A stretch of 64,000 bases of DNA, from the NCBI RefSeq assembly GCF_001679665.1, contig NZ_CP013244.1, positions 744,001 through 808,000 of the forward strand. The letters run 5' to 3'. The first letter of the stretch is position 1; every line of letters starts with the position of its first letter. The notes beneath the pieces are model-generated. The model was not told the origin of the DNA, did no database searches, and saw only the letters and a program-made list of their open reading frames with translations. Position numbers and translations under genes: made by a program. Below are positions 1 to 6,332 of this stretch, piece after piece. The stretch comes from Candidatus Viadribacter manganicus. GTDB lineage: Bacteria; Pseudomonadota; Alphaproteobacteria; Caulobacterales; Aquidulcibacteraceae.

Positions 1-45
1 CGACATCCTCGTGACCATCGAAAGATGCATTCTGCTTTGGGTCCA

Positions 46-1833
46 TCATTGGATCGGTTCATCCAGCAAGAGTTGACGGGCGAAGCGGCCTGGGGGTGAG
101 CCGAAGGCCAAGACACCATCGTGATAGGTTTTGAGATTGAACGCAGCGCCGGCTCGTTGACGGGCGGCCGTGCGCGTTTCGAGGTGCTCCTGGAAGCCGA
201 CGAAGTAAGTCGAGAGCTGCGTCACCGAAAGCTGTGCGCGGCGCCATTTGCCCGCCGCTTCGCGCTCTTCCTGGAACGCGGTCTGCGTGAGGAACGTCAT
301 CATCTCTTCTTGCGTCATGCCGTCGACGTGGATGGCTTGATCGATGATGGCGTTGGTGATGGTGCGCAGCTGCACTTTGAGTTGGCTCAAGCGATAAAGC
401 GGATCGTTAGCGCGGAAGCCGCTCTCGATCATCATCTCTTCGGCGTACACCGCCCAGCCTTCAACGAATGAGCCCGAGCCCAACACGGCGCGCAGCGTCG
501 AGGGGTAACGGTTCGAGTGGAAGATCTGCACGTAGTGGCCAGGCATGGCTTCGTGCACGGCGATGTCGAGAGTCGCGCGGTTGTTGTACTCGCGCAGGAA
601 TGAGACGGCCTGTTCTTCGGTCCAATCGTCCGGGATCGGCGAGACGGCGTAGAAAGTATCGAGGTGGCGCTCAAGCGGGCCCGGCGAGTCACAATAGGCG
701 ACGGCAAAGCCACGTTGGAATTCCGGCATCAAGATCACGCGAACCGGGCCCTCAGGCAGCGTGATGAGATCGTGCTGCTGGACGTGGCGGCGCGCTTCTT
801 CGGTGGCGGCGGTGGCGATCTCGACGAGCTGATCGCGTGCGGGACGATCGGCGGCGGCGAGATCGAGCGCGGCGCGGATCGCGGCTTGCTGCTGTTCGGC
901 GGTTGGGCTGTCAGGCGTGGCAGGCGCATTGGCCTGACCAGCGAGCGCGAGCTTGGCGACGCGGTACATTTCCTGGCGCACGCTGACGACGGCGGCTTCG
1001 GCGCGCTGGCGAATGTCTTGGCGCGAGAGCGTCGAGAGCAATGTGTAGCCAAGTTGCGTGTCGAACACCTCGGCGCCGGCGCGAAAATCGGCCTGTGCGG
1101 CTGGAACGAGCGTGCCCGTGATCCAAGCTTGGTGCTCATCGACGGCGGCGTTGAAGGCTTCGATGGCGCGTTCGAGACGGCGTTGCTTCGAGGCCGAGAG
1201 CACGCCCTTGTTTGGTTCGATCATGCCGGTGACGATCGACTTCAAGCCGGGATTTTGCGCGGCGTAGGTGGCGGCATGCGGCACCGGCACGCGGGCGGGT
1301 TGCAGCTCTGCGCGGGTTTGACGGAGTAGCGCCGGGATTTTTTCGAGGCGATAGATCGCGCTTTCCATGCGCTGCGGCATCGGCGCGAATTCGCGCGCCA
1401 TCAGGCCGTAAAGCGCCCCGCCCGCGAGCGATTGATAGCCGAGCGGATTCCAAGCCCAGGTTTGCCAAGTTTCGGTTTGCCAAATTTGCGCGCGCAGCGA
1501 ATTGGCGAGCAGTTCGTAATCGACTTGGTTGGCGCGCGAGAGCTGGGCCCTGTCGATGGCTTCGAGTTGGCGCAACGTGTCCTGCGTGAAGCGGAGTGCG
1601 GCGTTGCGGCCAGCGGCGCTGACGTCATCGATGTTACGATCGAAGCGGTGATCGCCAATAGTGGTGGCGGAGACTGGCGAGTAGCGCATCGAGCGATCAA
1701 GCCAACGGCGGCCCAATGCTTCGAACATGCGATCGGCGCGGCTTGGCGTTTGCGCGAACGCATCGGCGCCAACGAGCGGGACAAGCAATGTTGATCCGAG
1801 TGCGAGAACGACCCGGCGGCGCGATGTTTTCAT
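46..1833 (-). CDS. DUF885 family protein, secreted, zinc-metallopeptidase-like
   Basis: The protein has 595 residues and starts at the ATG at 1831-1833. That start gives an N-terminal signal peptide with an SRRR charge cluster and an AFA/Q-type cleavage region, and a GAGGAG lies upstream. A GTG 39 bases further upstream is possible but would bury the signal peptide. The core carries an HExxxGH motif (HEAMPGH, residues 427-433), followed about 30 residues later by an EGWAVYAEE segment, an arrangement like gluzincin-type zinc sites. DUF885 proteins are predicted secreted or periplasmic peptidases with poorly known substrates. The gene stands alone, separated from its upstream neighbour by two hairpins. 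The family call is firm and the activity is inferred. Confidence 0.88.
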   Translation of the reverse strand: MKTSRRRVVLALGSTLLVPLVGADAFAQTPSRADRMFEALGRRWLDRSMRYSPVSATTIGDHRFDRNIDDVSAAGRNAALRFTQDTLRQLEAIDRAQLSRANQVDYELLANSLRAQIWQTETWQTWAWNPLGYQSLAGGALYGLMAREFAPMPQRMESAIYRLEKIPALLRQTRAELQPARVPVPHAATYAAQNPGLKSIVTGMIEPNKGVLSASKQRRLERAIEAFNAAVDEHQAWITGTLVPAAQADFRAGAEVFDTQLGYTLLSTLSRQDIRQRAEAAVVSVRQEMYRVAKLALAGQANAPATPDSPTAEQQQAAIRAALDLAAADRPARDQLVEIATAATEEARRHVQQHDLITLPEGPVRVILMPEFQRGFAVAYCDSPGPLERHLDTFYAVSPIPDDWTEEQAVSFLREYNNRATLDIAVHEAMPGHYVQIFHSNRYPSTLRAVLGSGSFVEGWAVYAEEMMIESGFRANDPLYRLSQLKVQLRTITNAIIDQAIHVDGMTQEEMMTFLTQTAFQEEREAAGKWRRAQLSVTQLSTYFVGFQEHLETRTAARQRAGAAFNLKTYHDGVLAFGSPPGRFARQLLLDEPIQ

Positions 1834-1976
1834 GTGGACGCTTCGCTCCTCAGCAGCGATTGCAGAGCGCACCGGCGGCGCGCCCAGCCTTGATTTGCCG
1901 CGGAAAATACCCAGGCGCGGATTCTTGGCAACAATCGGCTTATAATCGGAAATTCGTTGCCGGTTGAGTTACCAAA

Positions 1977-1995
1977 AAGGGTGCAAATAACCCTT
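1977..1995 (-). terminator. Candidate intrinsic terminator
   Basis: Six-base arms (AAGGGT/ACCCTT) enclose a 7-base loop. Read on the minus strand the hairpin runs into TTTTT, as expected for a rho-independent terminator ending the 4478-2046 operon before the DUF885 gene. Confidence 0.5.
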
Positions 1996-2019
1996 GTTGT
2001 TTCAAAATTAGGTAAATTG

Positions 2020-2039
2020 TTGCTGCCGCAGTGCAGCAA
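2020..2039 (-). terminator. Hairpin just downstream of the membrane cassette
   Basis: Perfect 7-base arms (TTGCTGC/GCAGCAA) with a 6-base loop lie 7 bases past the stop of the 2046-2813 gene. There is no good T tract, so this may be a first stem ahead of the terminator at 1977-1995 or an mRNA-end stabiliser. Confidence 0.35.
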
Positions 2040-2045
2040 TTCGCT

Positions 2046-2813
2046 TTAGCTGATCTGACGCCAGGAATAATCAGCGCCGATCCGGCCAAAGGCGCGGTCC
2101 CAGGCGGCGCGGACTTCATCTTCGGTAACGTTGTGATCGCGCCCGTGGGCGACAAAGTAGACGTCGAACGAAACGCCCTGCGCGGCCGGACCAAACTGAC
2201 GTTCAACAACATCGCCAAGCTGATCTTCGGCGCCTGCATAGATGCTGTAGAGCGGCGAGTTCTGGCGCATGTCAGACACCAAGATGAGACGGCGATGCTG
2301 AACCGCGGCGTTGAAATCATCGCTGCCGAGCCAGCGATGCACGTACTCAACGATGGGGCTGGTCGCAGCTTCTGATGGCTCGCGCACGTCTTCGACGATG
2401 CGCTCGGCAGCGCCTACGAAACGCTGTTCGAAATCGCGCATGGTGTAGCGGCGGCCGCGATAGAGATCAGACCAGAACGTCGGCTCGCCCGGATTGCACA
2501 CCGAAAAAAGCGGATGCACCGATTGTTGCGCGTCAAGCGAGACGATCGAGAATTTCTCGTACTTATCGGTGTCGCGCTGGGCATTCTCGACAAGTTGCGT
2601 GAGCGCTGCGCCCATGGCCTGGGTCCATCGATCGGTGCGGTCGACGATAACGACCGTGTGACCCGCGAGCGGGCGATCGGTTGGGCAAAGAGTGGCCGCG
2701 TCCAGTTCAGCCGGACGCATCACCCAGACTGAAAGGCTGAGCAACAGGATGGTGAACAGCACGCCGGCTGTGAAACCGGCATAGCGGCGGTTGGCCTCGC
2801 GATCGCGGCGCAT
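2046..2813 (-). CDS. Membrane-anchored protein of unknown function, VWA-like
   Basis: The protein has 255 residues. A short basic N-terminus (MRRDREANRRYAG) precedes one transmembrane segment (about residues 14-32), so most of the chain should be periplasmic. The strand-forming segment TVVIVDRTDRW followed later by RRLILVSDMRQNS recalls the first and fourth strands of a von Willebrand factor A fold, but the metal motif DxSxS is replaced by DRTDR. The ATG directly abuts the stop codon of the upstream gene (TAG 2814-2816), so the two are almost certainly co-translated. I do not recognise a named family; the VWA resemblance is inference. Confidence 0.7.
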   Translation of the reverse strand: MRRDREANRRYAGFTAGVLFTILLLSLSVWVMRPAELDAATLCPTDRPLAGHTVVIVDRTDRWTQAMGAALTQLVENAQRDTDKYEKFSIVSLDAQQSVHPLFSVCNPGEPTFWSDLYRGRRYTMRDFEQRFVGAAERIVEDVREPSEAATSPIVEYVHRWLGSDDFNAAVQHRRLILVSDMRQNSPLYSIYAGAEDQLGDVVERQFGPAAQGVSFDVYFVAHGRDHNVTEDEVRAAWDRAFGRIGADYSWRQIS

Positions 2814-4478
2814 CTATCGAGATCTCCGGCGATGACGGAATGAGACGGCCTCAGCGGGCGCCTCTTCGTCTTCTTCAGGTTCAGCGACTTCGAGCGTGAC
2901 GGGCGCAGCGCGTTTTGAGTTAGCGAACTCTCCGCGCACAGCGATGGTGGCGTTGTTCTCGATATTCTTCAGGAACGGCGTCAGCTCGTCGTCGTAGAAG
3001 GAGTGATATTCCGCCTCGAGTTGCGCGCGCGCGCCGGCCAATTGGCTCTTGCACGCGGTGATGTTCGAAGTTGCACGGCTGAAAGCGGTGGTCAGCGTTT
3101 CGATGATTTCGGCTGATGAAGGCGGCTCTGCGTCATCGAAGGCGTCGCGATCGAAGTAAGCGGGCGCGCGGGTTTCGCGAGCTTCGCGATTTGCGTCGCG
3201 ATAGATTTCGATGGCGTCGCGGCCTTCAGCCAGGATTTCAGCGGCGGTGAAATCCCAGATGGCGGCGTTGTCCTGCGTCCGCGCGATGGCCTGACGCAGC
3301 GCCCCAACGGCGGACGCGCTAGTGACGTTGATCTGGTTCAGCGCCTGATCGGCGTCGGCCTTCGCTTCGTCGATATCGCTGGAGAGACGTTGGGCGATGT
3401 CTTGAGTGCGCTCACGCGCTTCTTCCATACGGCGGTGGCGCGGGCCGTAACCCGGATAGGGATCATCCCAATTGGCGCCGCGATGGATGGCGAAGATGCC
3501 GATCAATAGCGCGATGACAAACAGAAGCAGAGATTCAAGCTGCTGGAACGGCTGGAACGGTTGGGTCATCACCGAGGTGAGGATGTTGTCCGGCGCCGGC
3601 GCGTCGAGTGAGCTATGAGACAGCGCATAGCGATAGTGCGCGATATAGAAAGCAAAAAGCAGCAGAAGCGAGTTGCCGACGACAAGCGCAGGCACGGCCC
3701 AAATACGATGCCTGCTTCCGCGGCCATCGGCGCCGCGATAATTGAGATAGCGCCAGGGGCCCGCGCCAATAAGCGAACCGGTGAGCACGACAAGCACTGA
3801 AATCATCAGCGCCGTCGTCCAACCCTGGACGAGACCGCCGGGGCTCGCCTGCCCGATCATCCAGCCGTTCGCCGCGACCTCGACAACGAAGAGCAGCGCC
3901 AACCAGAAGACCTTGCGCCAAAAGACGTTGTCGTAGCATGGCTCGGTTTCGGTGAGCTCGTGCTGGATGCGGAAAGCGCGATAGTCGCGATAAGAACGCG
4001 CGAAATCGATTTGCGCCGCGTTGAGTTCGAGGCCAAGCGCCGCTTGCGCACGCGCTTTACGGGCGCGGAAATTGGTGAGGATGGTCTGCGGCTCGCTGGC
4101 GAGCGTTTCGAGATCTTGCGGCAGCGTCGTGAAGTCCTGCCCTGACCCGACGCCCAAAATCTCGTTCGATTTTTGCGAGATGGCGCCTTCGATGCGGCTC
4201 ACGACCATCGCTTCGACAGCGGAGAGCCTCGTATTTTCGGAAGCGGGAATATTCTTGGCGCCGTCAGCGGCGCCTCGATCACTGAGTTTCAGATCAGCGT
4301 CAAGTTGGTCAGCGGTAAGCTTAGGAATGGCGCCCTCCATTCGCGTATTAGGTGCAGCGCCTGTGAACACATATGCGCGGGGGCGAGTTCCAAGCTTGAG
4401 GTAGGGCGGTTTTTGGGCATTGACTGCATTGAAGAATTTCAATGCAGCAATGTAGCGCTTGACGACCCATAGCTCCAT
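2814..4478 (-). CDS. Polytopic membrane protein with coiled-coil C-terminus, unknown function
   Basis: The protein has 554 residues. About 190 soluble residues precede four hydrophobic segments (near residues 190-210, 225-245, 260-280 and 310-330). A long Ala/Glu/Arg-rich, probably coiled-coil cytoplasmic region follows, ending in an acidic stretch and a basic tail (RHRRRSR). The ATG at 4476-4478 is the first possible start, because an in-frame TAA lies 9 bases upstream. No Shine-Dalgarno sequence is visible, so the message may be leaderless. It is the first gene of a two-gene unit with the VWA-like protein and is divergent from an ArsR gene across 38 bases. I cannot assign a function. Confidence 0.7.
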   Translation of the reverse strand: MELWVVKRYIAALKFFNAVNAQKPPYLKLGTRPRAYVFTGAAPNTRMEGAIPKLTADQLDADLKLSDRGAADGAKNIPASENTRLSAVEAMVVSRIEGAISQKSNEILGVGSGQDFTTLPQDLETLASEPQTILTNFRARKARAQAALGLELNAAQIDFARSYRDYRAFRIQHELTETEPCYDNVFWRKVFWLALLFVVEVAANGWMIGQASPGGLVQGWTTALMISVLVVLTGSLIGAGPWRYLNYRGADGRGSRHRIWAVPALVVGNSLLLLFAFYIAHYRYALSHSSLDAPAPDNILTSVMTQPFQPFQQLESLLLFVIALLIGIFAIHRGANWDDPYPGYGPRHRRMEEARERTQDIAQRLSSDIDEAKADADQALNQINVTSASAVGALRQAIARTQDNAAIWDFTAAEILAEGRDAIEIYRDANREARETRAPAYFDRDAFDDAEPPSSAEIIETLTTAFSRATSNITACKSQLAGARAQLEAEYHSFYDDELTPFLKNIENNATIAVRGEFANSKRAAPVTLEVAEPEEDEEAPAEAVSFRHRRRSR

Positions 4479-4488
4479 AGTTATGAAT

Positions 4489-4509
4489 TAACCCATAGCC
4501 AACGGGTTA
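4489..4509. promoter_or_regulatory. Inverted repeat between divergent genes, candidate operator
   Basis: TAACCC and GGGTTA arms are separated by 9 bases. GTTATGA is also directly repeated at 4480-4486 and 4506-4512. The site fills the 38-base gap between the ArsR gene and the membrane cassette, so ArsR autoregulation and control of the cassette are plausible but unproven. Confidence 0.4.
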
Positions 4510-4516
4510 TGAGTTT

Positions 4517-4840
4517 ATGGAAACGGCGCACGACACCCTGTTCAGGACGCTCGCGGACCCAACGCGGCGGGCGATCTTCGAACGGCTTTGCCGAGAGGGC
4601 GAACAGACTGTCGGCGCGCTCACATCGCATGCGGGCGTTTCACAACCGGCGGTGTCCAAACACCTCAGCGTGCTGAAGCAAGCGGGACTCGTGCGCGATC
4701 GGCACGAAGGCCGGCAGACCCACTACACCGCACAACTCAACGCACTGGCGCCGCTTATCGATTGGACGAGCCAAATGGCAGGCTTCTGGGAAGGCCGATT
4801 TGATGCGCTCGAAGATTTGCTCAAGAGGATGGATCAATGA
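4517..4840 (+). CDS. ArsR family winged-helix transcriptional regulator
   Basis: The protein has 107 residues and fits a single winged-helix domain. The recognition helix region is VSQPAVSKHLSVLKQ (residues 41-55), preceded by DPTRRAIFERL typical of the ArsR helix 1-2 region. The only cysteine is at residue 25 and the metal-box cysteines are absent, so it is unlikely to be a metal sensor. It overlaps the next gene by four bases (ATGA), and that gene encodes an SRPBCC protein. ArsR-SRPBCC pairs are common and usually respond to small organic ligands. No ribosome binding site is visible. Confidence 0.9.
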   Translation: METAHDTLFRTLADPTRRAIFERLCREGEQTVGALTSHAGVSQPAVSKHLSVLKQAGLVRDRHEGRQTHYTAQLNALAPLIDWTSQMAGFWEGRFDALEDLLKRMDQ

Positions 4841-5253
4841 CCGAGAAACGCGCCGTCGTTGTCGAGCGTGAGTTCGCCTATCCGCCGGAAAAGCTCTGGC
4901 GTGCGCTAACCCAGCCGCATCTCATAGAAGATTGGCTGATGAAGAACGACTTCAAGCCGGATGTCGGCCACCGCTTCAATCTGCGCGGTGATTGGGGCGG
5001 CGCGTTGGATTGCGAAGTGCTTGAGGTCGAGCCGCCGCACACCCTAGCCTACACTTGGAACTTCGCGCACGAGGATGCGGCGTATCAGTTGGAAAGCACG
5101 GTGACATTCACGCTGACGCCAACGAGCGCCGGCACGCACCTGCGGATGGAACAATCGGGCTTCCGCCCGGATCAGAAGCAAGCCTTCGGCGGGGCGCATG
5201 CGGGCTGGAAGCAGTTCTTCGACAAGCTGGACAACGTGCTGCCACGCGCCTGA
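4837..5253 (+). CDS. SRPBCC / AHSA1-like domain protein
   Basis: The protein has 138 residues spanning one START/Bet v1-like fold. It begins with the family hallmark EREFAYPPEKLWRALTQPHLIEDW and contains the later G-x-x-F-N-L-R-G-D-W-G and E-P-P-x-x-L-x-Y-x-W segments of the AHSA1 family. Such proteins bind hydrophobic ligands in a cavity. It is translationally coupled to the ArsR regulator through an ATGA overlap, so it is probably the regulated partner. Confidence 0.88.
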   Translation: MTEKRAVVVEREFAYPPEKLWRALTQPHLIEDWLMKNDFKPDVGHRFNLRGDWGGALDCEVLEVEPPHTLAYTWNFAHEDAAYQLESTVTFTLTPTSAGTHLRMEQSGFRPDQKQAFGGAHAGWKQFFDKLDNVLPRA

Positions 5254-5276
5254 GGCGCCGTGAAAGGATGACGCTC

Positions 5277-5477
5277 ATGAGCAAGGTTATGCGGCAATTT
5301 CATCGCTGGGTGTCGGCACTGTTCGTACTCACGGTGATCGCGACCAGCATTGCGCTCGCGCAGGAGGAGCCGATCATGTGGATGTCCTACGTGCCGCTGC
5401 TGCCTTTAGCTTTGCTGGCGATCACCGGGATCTATCTCTTCGTGTTGCCGTATGTCGCGAAGGCGCGGCGGAGTTAG
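5277..5477 (+). CDS. Small two-TM membrane protein
   Basis: This is a 66-residue protein with two hydrophobic segments (about residues 10-28 and 37-58) and a short basic tail. The ATG at 5277 has AGG nine bases upstream; the ATG at 5268 sits directly on the AGG and is less likely. It lies 23 bases after the SRPBCC gene, so it is probably in the same operon. No family is recognised. Confidence 0.65.
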   Translation: MSKVMRQFHRWVSALFVLTVIATSIALAQEEPIMWMSYVPLLPLALLAITGIYLFVLPYVAKARRS

Positions 5478-5481
5478 GATC

Positions 5482-5925
5482 GTGGCGAAGAAGCCAGCAA
5501 AGAAGGCAGCGCCGAAGCTGCTGAACTGTGGCGACCCGCAGATCGCCAATGGCCATGGCTATGCGCCGGCGCCGGCGTACATCGCAGCGATGCCGGATTG
5601 GACACGCGCGATTGACCGCAAGGTCGATCAGTTGATCACGCGTGCGGTCCCGAAGGTGAAGAAGGCGGTGAAATACGATTCGCCGCTCTATGGCTTGGAT
5701 GGCAAGACCTGGTTCGTGAGCATGCACGTTTTTGCGCGCCACCTGAAAGTCGCCTTCTTCAAGGGCGCACTACTCGATCCGGCGTCGCCGGGCGCATCGA
5801 AGCAAAAGCACGTCCGTTATCTCGATATCCACCAGGATGACGAGATCGACGAGGCGCAGATCGTGGCTTGGGTCAAACAGGCAAACAAATTGCCGGGTGA
5901 GAAATTGCAATGGCCAAATCGATGA
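5482..5925 (+). CDS. DUF1801 domain protein (first of two)
   Basis: The protein is 147 residues if translation starts at the GTG at 5482, which has GGAG eight bases upstream. An ATG at 5452 would overlap the previous gene and has no ribosome binding site. The N-terminus is Lys/Ala-rich. The domain follows with VKKAVKYDSPLYGLDGKTWF and a VRYLDIHQDDEID segment, as in the DUF1801/YdhG-like family, whose function is not established. It overlaps the second DUF1801 gene by 16 bases. Confidence 0.82.
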   Translation: MAKKPAKKAAPKLLNCGDPQIANGHGYAPAPAYIAAMPDWTRAIDRKVDQLITRAVPKVKKAVKYDSPLYGLDGKTWFVSMHVFARHLKVAFFKGALLDPASPGASKQKHVRYLDIHQDDEIDEAQIVAWVKQANKLPGEKLQWPNR

Positions 5926-6332
5926 CGACCAAAGTCGCGAACCTCTCGCCGTCGAAGCAGATCGACGCGCGGATCAAGGACTTGGGCGACTGGCGCGGCG
6001 ATGTGTTGGCGCGCGTGCGCGCGCTGATCCATCAAGCCGAGCCGAAAGTGGAAGAAACTTGGATGTGGCGCGGCGTGCCGGTGTGGGAACGGGACGGCAT
6101 CATCTGCACGGGCGAGAGTTATAAGAGCTACATCAAGCTCACATTCGCCAAGGGGGCGGCGCTCGATGATCCAGCCGGGCTCTTCAATGCGAGCCTCGAC
6201 GGCAATGCGCGGCGAGCGATCAACATTCACGAAGGCGACAAGGTCAACGAAAAGGCCTTCAAAACGCTGATCCGCGCGGGGGCCGCACTCAACGCGTCAC
6301 GGCCCGCGAAGAAGAGTTCCAAGAAGAGCTAG
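5910..6332 (+). CDS. DUF1801 domain protein (second of two)
   Basis: The protein has 140 residues and is related to its upstream neighbour: VEETWMWRGVPVW and RRAINIHEGDKVNEKAF match the corresponding segments of the first copy. It ends in a Lys/Ser-rich tail (KKSSKKS). The 16-base overlap suggests coupled translation. The family's biochemical role is unknown, and the tandem arrangement suggests an old duplication. It converges with the large STAND gene on the other strand, overlapping by four bases. Confidence 0.82.
   Translation: MAKSMTTKVANLSPSKQIDARIKDLGDWRGDVLARVRALIHQAEPKVEETWMWRGVPVWERDGIICTGESYKSYIKLTFAKGAALDDPAGLFNASLDGNARRAINIHEGDKVNEKAFKTLIRAGAALNASRPAKKSSKKS

Noticed and set aside
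1..45. Start of another gene at the left edge
   Set aside because: Only 45 bases remain beyond the DUF885 stop; no frame can be judged.
664..1329. Long open frame antisense to the DUF885 gene
   Set aside because: It is the GC-rich shadow of a well-supported gene, with no similarity and no ribosome binding site.
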